Shown: one piece after another, positions 47,897 through 57,977 of the stretch
Numbering within the stretch: the first letter of the stretch is position 1
How the letters are laid out: the number at the start of each line of letters is the position of its first letter
Assembly (NCBI RefSeq): GCF_005886805.2
Contig: NZ_CP045429.1
Coordinates: 3,938,501 to 4,002,500 of the forward strand
Direction: 5' to 3'
Length of the DNA: 64,000 bases
Source of the DNA: Pseudoalteromonas rubra
GTDB lineage: Bacteria; Pseudomonadota; Gammaproteobacteria; Enterobacterales; Alteromonadaceae
Program-made: the position numbers and the translations under genes
The notes under the pieces: generated by a model
Seen by the model: only the letters and a program-made list of their open reading frames with translations
What the model was told of the DNA's origin: nothing
The model's database searches: none

Positions 47897-48631
47897 ATGA
47901 AGACCATGAACGAATCGAGTAAAACCGCTCTGGAACAAGCCGAACAGGAAGGCAAATACATTCGCAAAGTACGCAGCTTTGTAAAACGCGAAGGCCGCCT
48001 GACCAAAGGGCAAGCTGCCGCCATTGAAAAATGTTGGGCAACGATGGGCCTGGAGCACGCTCAGGGTCGCCTGGACTTTACCGAGGTGTTTGGCAACGAC
48101 AATGATGTTGTAGTTGAGATTGGCTTTGGTATGGGCAAATCGCTGGTCGAAATGGCGAAAAATTCCCCTGACCAAAATTTTATTGGCATTGAAGTACACC
48201 GCCCGGGTGTTGGCGCCTGTCTGATGGAAGCGGATGAACAAGGTGTCACTAACTTACGCGTATTCGAACATGATGCAGTCGAAGTACTGGCTGATTGCAT
48301 CCCGGATGCCAGCCTGGCGAAACTACAGCTTTTCTTCCCGGACCCTTGGCATAAAAAACGTCACCATAAGCGCCGCATCGTGCAGGCCGAGTTTGTCGAG
48401 AAATTACGCTCAAAACTGCGTATTGGTGGTGTTTTCCACATGGCAACCGATTGGGAAAACTATGCAGAGCACATGCTCGAAGTGATGCAGGCAGCACCTG
48501 GATTTGCAAACCAGTCTGATAACAATGATTATGTGCCACGTCCTGACTTCCGCCCACTGACTAAGTTTGAGCAGCGCGGTCATCGTCTCGGCCATGGCGT
48601 TTGGGATCTGATGTTCGAACGTACAGCCTGA
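47897..48631 (+). CDS. trmB: tRNA (guanine46-N7)-methyltransferase
   Basis: A protein of about 244 residues with [16 protein letters not shown] (SAM site) and [19 protein letters not shown], the TrmB signature. It methylates G46 in the variable loop of tRNA. It is divergent from mutY. The open frame extends upstream into mutY; I chose the ATG at 47897, and the ATG three codons later (47906) is equally possible. Confidence 0.93.
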   Translation: MKTMNESSKTALEQAEQEGKYIRKVRSFVKREGRLTKGQAAAIEKCWATMGLEHAQGRLDFTEVFGNDNDVVVEIGFGMGKSLVEMAKNSPDQNFIGIEVHRPGVGACLMEADEQGVTNLRVFEHDAVEVLADCIPDASLAKLQLFFPDPWHKKRHHKRRIVQAEFVEKLRSKLRIGGVFHMATDWENYAEHMLEVMQAAPGFANQSDNNDYVPRPDFRPLTKFEQRGHRLGHGVWDLMFERTA

Positions 48632-48646
48632 TCTGTTACTGCTTTT

Positions 48647-48669
48647 CGGGGCAACCAGCCCCGCTTTTT
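48647..48669 (+). terminator. trmB terminator
   Basis: CGGGGC / GCCCCG with a five-base loop and a CTTTTTC tail, between trmB and rsmC. Confidence 0.75.
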
Positions 48670-48680
48670 CTGGATCTCTG

Positions 48681-49718
48681 ATGCAAAAATTAACCAACCC
48701 CAGTTTATTACTGCTGCGCAATGAAGAAGAACTGACAGGCCAGCAAATCTTGGTGGTCAACCACCAGCGCGATGGCTTTTTGTCAGAACTAAAGCAATTG
48801 AATCCGCAGGCAAATATCAGCGCATTCAGTTATGACTTTGCCGATCATCAGGCTGCCGATAAGGTCGCTAATATCACCAGCTATGTGTCACATAGCCTGC
48901 CTAAACTCAACGATATTGACCTGGTCATTTATTATTACCCGAAATCAAAACCAGAAGCACAGATGATGTTCGACAATATTCGTGCCTTGTGCTCTGAGCA
49001 AACTCGTTTACTGGTAGTTGGAGAAAATAAAGGCGGCGTTAAATCTGCAGAAAAACAACTGCAGGGCAAATGTGCAGCGCACTACAAACTGGACAGCGCT
49101 AAACATTGTATTTTATATGAGTTTGCCCAGCTACAACCCCTGGCGCAATTTGACATTGCCAGCTATCAGCAGACATTTAGCATAAATGTTGCCGGGCAGC
49201 AGTTTGATGCAGTCAGCGTTCCGGGCGTATTTAATCATGGTAAACTCGACATCGGTACTAAGTTACTGCTAGAGCACCTTGATTTGCCCACTAAGGGAAA
49301 CATGCTCGACTTTGGGTGTGGTGCCGGGATCATCGCTACTTTTGTGCTTAACCAGTCACCCAAAGTACGCTTCAGCTGCCTGGATGTAAATGCGCTGGCT
49401 CTCTATGCCTGTGAACAAACTTTACGCTTAAATGGTCATGAAGCTGAATTGGTACTCAGTGATGGTCTCAGACAATTGAAAGGCCGCTTTGATGCCATTA
49501 TCAGTAACCCCCCCTTTCACACCGGTATTAAAACTGACTATGACATTGCAGAAGGGTTTATCAAAGGTGTGACTGAACACATGGGTAAAGGGTCACAGCT
49601 TCACATTGTTGCAAATAGCTTTCTGAAGTACCCACCACTGATTGAAGCATGCTTTGGTCAATGCGATACCCTGATCAAAAATACCAAATTTGCCGTCTAT
49701 CGGGCCCGCATAAATTGA
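48681..49718 (+). CDS. rsmC: 16S rRNA m2G1207 methyltransferase
   Basis: A 345-residue two-domain methyltransferase: a degenerate N-terminal copy and a C-terminal active domain with MLDFGCGAGI and the catalytic NPPFHTG. It methylates G1207 of 16S rRNA in the 30S subunit. The gene is on the same strand as trmB but beyond its terminator. Confidence 0.93.
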   Translation: MQKLTNPSLLLLRNEEELTGQQILVVNHQRDGFLSELKQLNPQANISAFSYDFADHQAADKVANITSYVSHSLPKLNDIDLVIYYYPKSKPEAQMMFDNIRALCSEQTRLLVVGENKGGVKSAEKQLQGKCAAHYKLDSAKHCILYEFAQLQPLAQFDIASYQQTFSINVAGQQFDAVSVPGVFNHGKLDIGTKLLLEHLDLPTKGNMLDFGCGAGIIATFVLNQSPKVRFSCLDVNALALYACEQTLRLNGHEAELVLSDGLRQLKGRFDAIISNPPFHTGIKTDYDIAEGFIKGVTEHMGKGSQLHIVANSFLKYPPLIEACFGQCDTLIKNTKFAVYRARIN

Positions 49719-49905
49719 GTGTCGGTCAGTTCATCCTTGCTGTGAACTGGCCTTATTTGTCTTGTTATACCTGCCGTCTTCGGCTGCTAAACCTCTGCTA
49801 GTCAGCAAAGTGCTGAATCGTTTCGTAAAATGTGAGCTTTTTTGTGTTCTATACTGCTAAACTAAAGTGAGTGAATAGCAGGCAAGCGGGATTTGTGGTC
49901 TCCCA

Positions 49906-51528
49906 ATGGGTAAATACGCAACCAAAACAAGTATAAGAAAAGTGCTGATCAGTGCCGTCATGCTAGTAACGGCGCTGTCTTTGTCCCTGTCTATCTCAAT
50001 TTCAACCTATCTCGACGTTAAAAAGCAAAAACAGCTGATCATCAATAAGCTGGAAATGATCGCCGAGATCATTGCATTTAACGCTCAGGTAACGCTGATT
50101 TTTGACGACAGAAAAACGGAAGAAAAGCGTCTCAAATCATTTGATAAAGTCGACCTGGTGAAAAACATTCACATCTATGCAATTGATGATGTCACCAATC
50201 GGCCGGTCTTTTTCACCAGCTACAATGCCAGTAAAACACCGCCCGTACCGCTCAAGGTCAATCAAATTGAAGAGCTTCGAATACCGAAGATTTCTGAAGA
50301 TTATATCGAGCTGATCTTGCCTGTTGAGTATGAAGGCAATATAGAGGGCTACGTATATCTGCGTGGTGGGCTCGAGCACCTGGCCGAATACATCAACCGA
50401 AAGATACTGGTAGATATCGCTTTAACGCTGTTTGTACTGGTGCTAGTGATGTTTGTTGCACGAGGGATCCAAAAACGAATTGCCAGCCCGATAGAGTCGC
50501 TATCTGTATTATTGCAGGATGTTTCAAAGAACCATAACTACGCCACCCGAGCGGAAAAAAGCGACATAGAGGAAATCAATATCCTCGCCAACAACCTCAA
50601 TATCATGCTGACCCGGACACAAAATCAGCTTGAGCGCCATCAGGCAGATAAGCTGGAAATTAAACAGCTCAACCAAAGCCTGGAAGAAAAAGTCAATCAA
50701 CGAACCATCGCGCTCAGGGAAGCAAACCAGGAGCTGCTTAATACACTGGAACGTATGCACCAGTATCAGAATCAGATAGTTGAAAATGAAAAGATGGCAT
50801 CACTGGGCCAGATGGTTGCGGGCGTAGCCCACGAGGTTAATACACCTATTGGTCTGGGTGTCACCGGTTCGACATTATTACGCGATAAACTCAGTGACAT
50901 TGAAGTGGCTTTCCAGCAAAAAACGCTCACATCAAAACAACTGGAACGATTTATCAAAGAAGGGATCGAAAACCTGGATCTCATTTATCGTAACCTCAAT
51001 CGGGCCGCAGATCTGATCTCCAGCTTTAAGAAAGTCGCGGTCAGTCAGGACATAGAGATCAATTCAGACGTCAATATCACTAAACTACTCAATGCAGTAA
51101 TGGGCGCAATGCGCACCGAACTGGAGCTTAAAGCCCCTCAAATTCACCTGGATTGCCCTGAAGAGCTCACCATCAGAAGTAAGTCTGGGTTGCTGCAGCA
51201 AGTGTTCGAGCAATTGTTCTCAAACTCGCTATTGCATGGGTTTACCAGCAATGAAAATAACGAAATTGCTATAAAAGTGAACAAAGAAGACCAGCAATTA
51301 ACGATTGTATACAGTGACAATGGTATTGGCGTGCCAAATGCCATCAAAAAGCGCATATTTGACCCATTTGTTACCACGCGCCGAGGAGAAGGTGGTAGTG
51401 GACTGGGCATGCATTTAGTCTATAACCTGGTCACTCAGGCGCTGGGTGGAAGTATCACATTAAAAGAAGACTATAAATCGGGTACTCAATTTGTGATCAG
51501 CTTGCCTCTGAAAGGAGGTACACAGTGA
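49906..51528 (+). CDS. Membrane sensor histidine kinase
   Basis: A 540-residue kinase: TM helix at about 12-34, periplasmic sensor (35-165), TM helix at about 167-186, HAMP (187-240), long coiled coil (240-295), HisKA-like H-box with His309 in ASLGQMVAGVAHEVNTP, and an HATPase domain (N-box NSLLHGF, VYSDNGIGVP, GGSGLGMHL). No receiver domain is attached. It overlaps the YfiR-type gene by four bases, so the periplasmic protein probably modulates its sensor domain. A response regulator gene follows (arcA) but belongs functionally to ArcB, so the cognate regulator is unknown. Confidence 0.88.
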   Translation: MGKYATKTSIRKVLISAVMLVTALSLSLSISISTYLDVKKQKQLIINKLEMIAEIIAFNAQVTLIFDDRKTEEKRLKSFDKVDLVKNIHIYAIDDVTNRPVFFTSYNASKTPPVPLKVNQIEELRIPKISEDYIELILPVEYEGNIEGYVYLRGGLEHLAEYINRKILVDIALTLFVLVLVMFVARGIQKRIASPIESLSVLLQDVSKNHNYATRAEKSDIEEINILANNLNIMLTRTQNQLERHQADKLEIKQLNQSLEEKVNQRTIALREANQELLNTLERMHQYQNQIVENEKMASLGQMVAGVAHEVNTPIGLGVTGSTLLRDKLSDIEVAFQQKTLTSKQLERFIKEGIENLDLIYRNLNRAADLISSFKKVAVSQDIEINSDVNITKLLNAVMGAMRTELELKAPQIHLDCPEELTIRSKSGLLQQVFEQLFSNSLLHGFTSNENNEIAIKVNKEDQQLTIVYSDNGIGVPNAIKKRIFDPFVTTRRGEGGSGLGMHLVYNLVTQALGGSITLKEDYKSGTQFVISLPLKGGTQ

Positions 51529-52052
51529 GATTTATGTACCTATTTATTTTTTGCTGTCTTTCACTTTTTTCTACGTTTAGTTTTGCGAAATCGCCGGAAG
51601 AAATCCGCTCGGCCTTTTTATATCAAATGGCAAAGTTCATTGATTTTCCTGAGCAAAAGAATAAAAAAACGACTCGATTTTGTTTTTATGACATAAAAAA
51701 CGGACCAGGTGCTGTTTTATATAGTAACCGTACCTTAAAAATACGTTTAAAGCCGATTGAAATAATAGAAGTGAAAAAGTCTGAGTCTTTGCGGGAACTT
51801 TCCCAAAGATGTGATATCACATACATTGATGAAACATTGGAAGATGATATACTGTCCGCTTGGACCGATACAATGGCCCTAAGTATGGTAACTGTGGGCG
51901 AAAGTATCGAATTTTTGGAAGGGGGTGGGATTGCGTCCTTGGTCCAGGAAGGGAGTAAGATAAGACTGTATATAAACAAGCAAGAAGTCACCCAGCACAA
52001 CTTTAAAGTGCTTTCCCGGTTGCTTGCCGTCTCCAAGTTTTATCCTAACTGA
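51525..52052 (+). CDS. YfiR-family periplasmic protein
   Basis: A 175-residue YfiR/DUF4154 protein with a signal peptide (FIFCCLSLFSTFSFA) and the mature motifs EIRSAFLYQMAKFIDFP, CDITYIDE, and SLVQEGSKIRLYINK. It starts with GTG overlapping the kinase stop (GTGA) and follows GGAGG within the kinase 3' end. In other bacteria YfiR represses a membrane diguanylate cyclase; here the coupled partner is a histidine kinase. Confidence 0.85.
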   Translation: MRFMYLFIFCCLSLFSTFSFAKSPEEIRSAFLYQMAKFIDFPEQKNKKTTRFCFYDIKNGPGAVLYSNRTLKIRLKPIEIIEVKKSESLRELSQRCDITYIDETLEDDILSAWTDTMALSMVTVGESIEFLEGGGIASLVQEGSKIRLYINKQEVTQHNFKVLSRLLAVSKFYPN

Positions 52053-52058
52053 TTTTAC

Positions 52059-52087
52059 TTGTTAACAATTGAATATACTCCTATAAT
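52059..52087 (+). promoter_or_regulatory. arcA sigma-70 promoter
   Basis: TTGTTA, 17-base spacer, TATAAT, about 70 bases before the arcA start. It separates arcA expression from the kinase/YfiR pair. Confidence 0.55.
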
Positions 52088-52159
52088 CGTTAACATTCGG
52101 TTTTATTATATAACGCCGATGATTTTGTAAATACAATATTCCGAAAAGGTTAATTAATA

Positions 52160-52879
52160 ATGCAAACGCCAGTCATTCTAATTGTTGAGGATGAAGACGT
52201 AACTCGACTGAACCTCGTTAGTTTATTTGAAGCCGAAGGTTATAAGGTAATTGAAGCCATTGATGGCGATGATATGCATGAAAAATTGACGTCAAATGAC
52301 GACGTCAACTGTGTGATCATGGATATTAACCTGCCTGGTAAAAATGGCCTTATCCTGGCTCGTGAGTTACGCCAGAAGAAAAACATCGGTCTTATTTTCT
52401 TGACCGGTCGTGACAACGATGTCGACCGTATTCTTGGTCTGGAGATCGGTGCCGACGACTATGTCACTAAGCCTTTCAACCCACGTGAACTTACAATCCG
52501 TGTGCGCAACCTGATCACTCGTACCGGCTCAAGCCCGGAGGAGTCTAGTATTGACAGCAATGGCGTCATTACATTTAACGGTTGGGAACTGGATGAGAAT
52601 AGCCGCTGCCTGACTTCACCAACTGGTGAAGCGAAACGTTTGCCGAAGGGCGAATATCGTGCCCTGCGTCTGATGTTGGACTCACCAGGTCGTATCTTCA
52701 GTCGTGAGCAGCTGATCAAGCACATGACAGGTCGTGAGTTGCGTGCCAACGACAGAACGGTAGACGTCACCATTCGTCGTATCCGTAAGCACTTTGAAAC
52801 CGACAACAACACGCCTGAACTGATCAGCACCATTCATGGTGAAGGCTACCGCTTCATCGGTAAGATCGATAGCCAATAA
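52160..52879 (+). CDS. arcA: Redox response regulator ArcA
   Basis: A 239-residue OmpR-type regulator: receiver with phosphoacceptor Asp55 in [10 protein letters not shown], switch and Lys in [12 protein letters not shown], and a winged helix DNA-binding C-terminus ([26 protein letters not shown]). The C-terminus and receiver match ArcA, which represses aerobic respiration genes under low oxygen. It lies tail to tail with arcB. Confidence 0.93.
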   Translation: MQTPVILIVEDEDVTRLNLVSLFEAEGYKVIEAIDGDDMHEKLTSNDDVNCVIMDINLPGKNGLILARELRQKKNIGLIFLTGRDNDVDRILGLEIGADDYVTKPFNPRELTIRVRNLITRTGSSPEESSIDSNGVITFNGWELDENSRCLTSPTGEAKRLPKGEYRALRLMLDSPGRIFSREQLIKHMTGRELRANDRTVDVTIRRIRKHFETDNNTPELISTIHGEGYRFIGKIDSQ

Positions 52880-52886
52880 GTTTGCG

Positions 52887-55214
52887 TTACGAGTTTTCAG
52901 CGAGCTTTGCAATTAATGAGTGAAGGGCAGATTGCCCTTCTCTTATTTTCACCTCTAGTTCATCTAACCAATCCGCACGCTGCTCTTTGTCTACCTGAGC
53001 ACCTTCCAGCTCCATCGTTTTAGCATGCAATTGCACATTCTGCAGACCAACAGAGCCCGCGGCGCCTTTTAGTTTATGTGCCACAGACACATAGGTCTCG
53101 GTATCCTCATTTTGATTAGCCTCATCCAGCTCTTTGTGATAAGTCGGATTAAGGCGAGCAAATAAGTCACAGCTGCGCTTAAAGGGCTCTATACCCATAG
53201 ATGATACAAAGTCAGTGATTGTTTCCACATCCAGCAACGCTTGCTCTTGCTCGCTCAATTGCAACGGCTCAGACTGAGGCGAAGCTTGTTTGTCTTTGCT
53301 TGCCTCTATCCCAAACAGCTCAGCAAGCATCTTATCCAGCTTTGTGGTGTTGATAGGTTTTGCCAGTGCGCCCTGAATATCAATTCCTTGCAGCTCTTGC
53401 TCTGCGCTACGCACATTAGCCGTCAGTGCTACGATAGGTAACTCATCAAAGTGGCTATCGGCACGGATCTGCCGCGCAATTTCATCACCATTGATGTCTG
53501 GTAACTGCATATCAAGTAGGATCAGATCCAACTCATCCTCAGTTTCAACCATCGACAAGGCATCTTCCCCGGTTTCTGCCCAGACGACCTCGTGTCCACG
53601 TTGTTCCAGCAAGTTAGTGGCAATTTCAGCATTCAGTGGCACATCTTCTACCAACAAAATGTAAAGGCTACGGCCCGCATAGCTTTGCTCATTTGGCGCT
53701 GAGCATAGCTCCAAAGGTAGCTCCACATCAAAGCGACTGCCTTCCCCCTGCATGCTGCTGACGTGAATTGTACCTTTCATGGCATGCACCAGCGCTTTTG
53801 TCACCGCCAGGCCAATCCCTGAACCAATGGCATTATTACCACTGGCATCGGGTGCTTTGTAATACATGTCGAAAATGCGATCTTGTTGATCAGAAGGGAT
53901 CCCCACACCTGTATCGATGACACTGATCGACAACCAGGGGCCATCAGCACGGTTTTCACGACGACACTCCAGAGTAACGCCACCTCGGTGAGTAAACTTC
54001 ACAGCATTGTTGATCAGGTTCCACAACACCTGACGCAAACGAGTTGGATCTAACAGCGCATAGATATCCAACATACCTAAACGCTTGATATTGAACTCAA
54101 GGGCTTTTTGTTCCGCTATCAGGCCTGCAAAGTTGACAACATCATTGATAAAGTCCGACACATTAATACTGTCTGTGGCAATATCCAGCTGCTCCCTGTC
54201 TATCTTATCCAGATCGATAATGTCATTGAAGATATTACCTAAAGTTTCAGCACTGGAGAAAACAGTATTGCACCAGCTTTTTTGTTGTTTTGTCAGTTCA
54301 GTGTCCAATAACATACGTGTCAGACCGACAATGCCGTTGAGCGGTGTGCGTAATTCGTGGCTCAACGTGGCAATAAATTTCCCTTTATCTTTATAGGCCG
54401 TTTCCAGTGCCTGCTCCGCTTCTTTACGACTGGTAATATCACGACCGAACGCCAGCAGCCCAATATATTCCCCATTATCGTTAATGAAGGGCAGTTTACG
54501 CATCTCAAACCAGCAGTTTTCATTGGCGACCGGGTATTCTACGTCAACATTAATCGATTGCTGGGTCTCAATCACTTGTTCATCAGTTTGCAGTACCCTC
54601 GGAACATCCTGTTCACCAAACACTTCCTGTACCGTGTGGCCGATCAGTTGTTCACTGGTTTTGCCAATGACTTGTTCAAACTTCTTGTTGCAACCCGCAA
54701 ATACGCCCCGCTCATCACGGTAATAGAATAAGTCAGGAGAGGAATCTACGATACTACGCAGTAACATACTCTGCTGAGCCAGCTCTTGCTCAGCTTTGCG
54801 CCGCTCCGAGATTTCTTTACGCAATTCTGCGATTGCCCGGTGCTTTGCATGCAGCGCCATTTTCCGCTCGTCAATTTCGTTATTGAGCCGGTTAATGTTG
54901 TCTTTGAGTGTCTGATTGAGCAGTTTTTCTTGTTGTGTGGCGGATTCAAGATACTCTTTCGACGCATCCAGCTGACGCATTGCATAGATAGCAACAGAAA
55001 GCAGTAATGGAGAGGTTAATGCGGCAAATAACACCACCGACAACACATTGACCAGTGTGACTTCACCGAGCGCCACGTAGTAAAACATACACGCCAAAAC
55101 CAGAGACACAATCAGTACGAAAGCATAGGCCACAACCCCAGCCCAGCGGTCTCCGTAGTTTTTAATCAAATTCGATAAAATTCGGGCCCAAGTCCCAAAT
55201 GAAGAGTCAAGCAT
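52887..55214 (-). CDS. arcB: Hybrid sensor kinase ArcB
   Basis: A 775-residue hybrid kinase: two TM helices (about 25-50 and 53-78), coiled coil, PAS domain (about 150-265), HisKA with His286 in ATLSHELRTP, HATPase, receiver with Asp568, and an HPt domain with His713 in VAHKLKGAAGS. This is the order of E. coli ArcB. No redox-active Cys pair like that of E. coli is evident in the PAS/linker region; a lone Cys occurs in FAGCNKKF. It is convergent with arcA, seven bases apart. Confidence 0.9.
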   Translation of the reverse strand: MLDSSFGTWARILSNLIKNYGDRWAGVVAYAFVLIVSLVLACMFYYVALGEVTLVNVLSVVLFAALTSPLLLSVAIYAMRQLDASKEYLESATQQEKLLNQTLKDNINRLNNEIDERKMALHAKHRAIAELRKEISERRKAEQELAQQSMLLRSIVDSSPDLFYYRDERGVFAGCNKKFEQVIGKTSEQLIGHTVQEVFGEQDVPRVLQTDEQVIETQQSINVDVEYPVANENCWFEMRKLPFINDNGEYIGLLAFGRDITSRKEAEQALETAYKDKGKFIATLSHELRTPLNGIVGLTRMLLDTELTKQQKSWCNTVFSSAETLGNIFNDIIDLDKIDREQLDIATDSINVSDFINDVVNFAGLIAEQKALEFNIKRLGMLDIYALLDPTRLRQVLWNLINNAVKFTHRGGVTLECRRENRADGPWLSISVIDTGVGIPSDQQDRIFDMYYKAPDASGNNAIGSGIGLAVTKALVHAMKGTIHVSSMQGEGSRFDVELPLELCSAPNEQSYAGRSLYILLVEDVPLNAEIATNLLEQRGHEVVWAETGEDALSMVETEDELDLILLDMQLPDINGDEIARQIRADSHFDELPIVALTANVRSAEQELQGIDIQGALAKPINTTKLDKMLAELFGIEASKDKQASPQSEPLQLSEQEQALLDVETITDFVSSMGIEPFKRSCDLFARLNPTYHKELDEANQNEDTETYVSVAHKLKGAAGSVGLQNVQLHAKTMELEGAQVDKEQRADWLDELEVKIREGQSALHSLIAKLAENS
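52922..52949 (+). terminator. arcA terminator inside arcB
   Basis: gaagggca / tgcccttc, perfect eight-base arms with a gat loop and a TCTTATTTT tail. It lies inside the last codons of the convergent arcB gene. Confidence 0.7.
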
Positions 55215-55485
55215 AATAAAATCACCTAGTTAACCCCTACATTATACCTGACCAAAACACAGAAGCGAGTGACCAAAGGTCGCAGGCGACATTGCACAAA
55301 CTAAAATAACCTCTGTAGCGCCCGTATTCAGTGCCTTTTGTGGATGTGTAGAAAGTCGGCATCGGCGTACGAAATTTTGCACACTTGGGCGATTTTTTTA
55401 CCAGAATTTTTCCTGCGGGCTCGGCAAGTTGTGACATTTTGGTGTAACATGCCCAACCCTGATAGTCGTGATTAAGAGAGTTCAA

Positions 55486-56406
55486 ATGCCAACTTCAATG
55501 CCTGACATTGCACATTCTGCAGACGCCTTACAAGAAGGCAAGCTAGACTGGGTCGGAATGGGAAATATCGAGCTACCTTTACTGTTATCAAGTAAAGGCT
55601 TGAATGATACGCCCGTAACAGCCAAAGCGGATGCGTTTGTCAGCCTGGACAGGGAGGATGCGAAAGGTATCCATATGTCACGGTTATTTTTGGCACTAGA
55701 CTCGCTGTCCTGTGAACAGACACTGACACCCGCGACGATTCGCTCAGTACTGGATAGCTTTATTACCAGTCATGAAGGGCTGAGTCACAGCGCCAAAGTG
55801 ACGTTTCACTTCGAACTACCGCTGCGCCGTGCCTCCTTATTAAGTGGTAAACAAGGCTGGAAAAACTATCCTGTTGTGATCACCGCTAACCTGGCAAACG
55901 GCCAGTTTAATCTGGAATTAGCCGTTGATGTTACTTACTCATCAACTTGCCCTTGCTCTGCAGCCCTTGCCCGTCAGCTGATCCAAAATGCCTTTGAAGA
56001 AAAGTTTACCGATCAGCCACTTGATCATGCCAGTGTTCATGCCTGGTTAGGCACCACTGAAGGCATCGTGGCAACACCGCACTCACAACGCTCTGTAACG
56101 AATATCAAAGTCAAACTGGATGAGCATTGTCAGGAGTTTGACATCTTGGGTCTGGTAAACATGGTAGAAGATGAGCTAAAAACGCCTGTACAGGCAGCGG
56201 TTAAGCGTGAAGATGAGCAAGAATTTGCCCGCCTTAACGGTCAGAACCTGATGTTCTGTGAAGACGCCGCCAGAAAACTCAAAGCCTTGTTTGAAGCTGA
56301 AAACTACACAGACTACTATATAAAGATAAACCACTACGAATCTTTGCATGCACACGATGCCGTTGCATATGCAGTAAAAGGCATGAAAGACGGCTACCGC
56401 GCTTGA
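55486..56406 (+). CDS. folE2: GTP cyclohydrolase FolE2
   Basis: A 306-residue type IB GTP cyclohydrolase: WVGMGNIELPL, VTYSSTCPCSAALARQL (Cys residue of the metal site), and IKINHYESLHAHDAVAYA. It makes the first pterin intermediate of folate synthesis and is less zinc-dependent than FolE. The start is the ATG at 55486; a GTG at 55468 in frame is possible. It is divergent from arcB. Confidence 0.93.
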   Translation: MPTSMPDIAHSADALQEGKLDWVGMGNIELPLLLSSKGLNDTPVTAKADAFVSLDREDAKGIHMSRLFLALDSLSCEQTLTPATIRSVLDSFITSHEGLSHSAKVTFHFELPLRRASLLSGKQGWKNYPVVITANLANGQFNLELAVDVTYSSTCPCSAALARQLIQNAFEEKFTDQPLDHASVHAWLGTTEGIVATPHSQRSVTNIKVKLDEHCQEFDILGLVNMVEDELKTPVQAAVKREDEQEFARLNGQNLMFCEDAARKLKALFEAENYTDYYIKINHYESLHAHDAVAYAVKGMKDGYRA

Positions 56407-56550
56407 TCCAGTCAAGCACTGTGCTTTCCTTATCCGCTCGGCCATCCCAAACCGCCGAGCGTTTTTAATTCTTCAGCATTCAGAAAAATTACTTTAGGCA
56501 CACTCTTTGCTTAATAATTTGCAAGTCAAATTGTTGTCGTGGAGTGATTT

Positions 56551-57141
56551 ATGGAACTAACATTATTATCTATTCTGGCGCTGGTCGTTATTGCTTCCAT
56601 TGTTATTTCAAAATATACGGATAACGGCGGTAACCCCTATCCGTTTAATCGAAAAGAGTCTGTATTCACAACAGTCGAAGCCTCCTTTTTACAGCTATTA
56701 GAGCGTTCAGTAGGTGACAAGTTTAAGATTGTCAGCAGAGTTAAGCTGATTGAAATTATCGAGTGTAAACCTGGGTTATCCAAAAAGGCACGCCGGGCTG
56801 CCATCACCAAAGCGCAAAATAAGCAGCTCGATTATGTGCTGGTTGATAAAGAAACGCTCAATATTGTCGCTGCCGTTGATCTGGTAAACAACGCCAATAA
56901 AAACGGCCACAAAGCACAAAAAGACTGGTTCGTCAGCGGTGCGCTGGAGTCAGCCGGGATCCCACATATTCGCATGAAGGTAAAAAGTGGTTACAAAAGT
57001 GCTGAAGTGCGGGCTGCCATCCTGTTTAAACTAGGCAAGAAACCAGAGCCACAGGGCAAGCCTCGCAATCGCAATTACAAACCTGCGGTACTTTCACCGT
57101 CTCAGGCCAAAGCCGCGGCAACCCAACTGGCAGAAATTTAA
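56551..57141 (+). CDS. DUF2726 membrane-anchored protein
   Basis: A 196-residue protein with an N-terminal membrane anchor (LLSILALVVIASIVISKY) and a DUF2726 domain (FTTVEASFLQLLERSVGDK, DYVLVDKETLNIVAAVDL), which resembles restriction-endonuclease-like folds and includes conserved acidic residues. Function unknown; it is a family common in gammaproteobacteria. It is not linked to its neighbours in function. Confidence 0.75.
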   Translation: MELTLLSILALVVIASIVISKYTDNGGNPYPFNRKESVFTTVEASFLQLLERSVGDKFKIVSRVKLIEIIECKPGLSKKARRAAITKAQNKQLDYVLVDKETLNIVAAVDLVNNANKNGHKAQKDWFVSGALESAGIPHIRMKVKSGYKSAEVRAAILFKLGKKPEPQGKPRNRNYKPAVLSPSQAKAAATQLAEI

Positions 57142-57209
57142 CCTGCCACACTCACTGTCGGCCCAACTCAGGGCTGACAGCAAAACGTTTTAACCTGCCT
57201 AACATCATA

Positions 57210-57237
57210 TTTTCTAACACCAGTTTTGATATATAAT
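57210..57237 (+). promoter_or_regulatory. mtnN promoter
   Basis: TTTTCT, 16-base spacer, TATAAT, about 32 bases before the mtnN start. Confidence 0.4.
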
Positions 57238-57268
57238 GAGCAACACGGTTAAAAAATAAGAGAAGATT

Positions 57269-57976
57269 ATGAAAGTAGGTATTATTGGCGCGATGGAACA
57301 GGAAGTCACAATCCTGCGTGACGCAATGAACAATACACAAACCGCAACTAAAGGCGGTTTCACCTTTTATCACGGTGAACTGGGTGGACATGAGGTAACT
57401 CTGGTTCAGTCTGGTATTGGCAAAGTGGCCGCGACAGTGGCAACGACGCTGCTAATCGACAACTACAGCCCTGACTGTGTGATTAATACAGGTTCAGCCG
57501 GCGGCTTTGATCCTGAGCTGAACGTCGGCGATGTCGTGATCTCGTCAGAAGTAAGACATCATGATGTTGACGTCACTGCATTTGGCTATGAACTGGGTCA
57601 GGTACCACAAATGCCAGCAGGCTTTAGCGCACACTCAGCTCTGGTTGAAGCCGCTCAGCAAAGTGTCGGTGAACTGACAGACATTCAGACAAAAGTAGGC
57701 CAAATCTGTACCGGTGATTCATTCATGTGTGATCCAGTCCGTATTGACAAGACGCGCCAGGACTTCCCACACATGCTGGCGGTTGAAATGGAAGGCGCCG
57801 CAATTGCTCAAGCCTGTCATGTGTTACACACCCCATTTGTCGTGATCCGCTCGCTGTCAGACATCGCCGGCAAAGAATCGCCGCAATCATTTGACGCCTA
57901 CCTGGAAGTTGCCTCTGTAAACTCTTCGAAGCTGGTTATTGCCCTGTTGGCAAAGCTGGATCAGGTTTCGCTGTAA
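57269..57976 (+). CDS. mtnN: MTA/SAH nucleosidase
   Basis: A 235-residue nucleosidase: [36 protein letters not shown] and RSLSDIAG with the catalytic Asp. It cleaves methylthioadenosine and S-adenosylhomocysteine, recycling methylation and polyamine by-products. It is followed directly by a CobD-like gene. Confidence 0.96.
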   Translation: MKVGIIGAMEQEVTILRDAMNNTQTATKGGFTFYHGELGGHEVTLVQSGIGKVAATVATTLLIDNYSPDCVINTGSAGGFDPELNVGDVVISSEVRHHDVDVTAFGYELGQVPQMPAGFSAHSALVEAAQQSVGELTDIQTKVGQICTGDSFMCDPVRIDKTRQDFPHMLAVEMEGAAIAQACHVLHTPFVVIRSLSDIAGKESPQSFDAYLEVASVNSSKLVIALLAKLDQVSL

Positions 57977-57977
57977 G

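Noticed and set aside
55237..55485. An 82-codon minus-strand frame between arcB and folE2.
   Set aside because: It covers the folE2 promoter region, has no recognised family and has a composition not like a coding gene.
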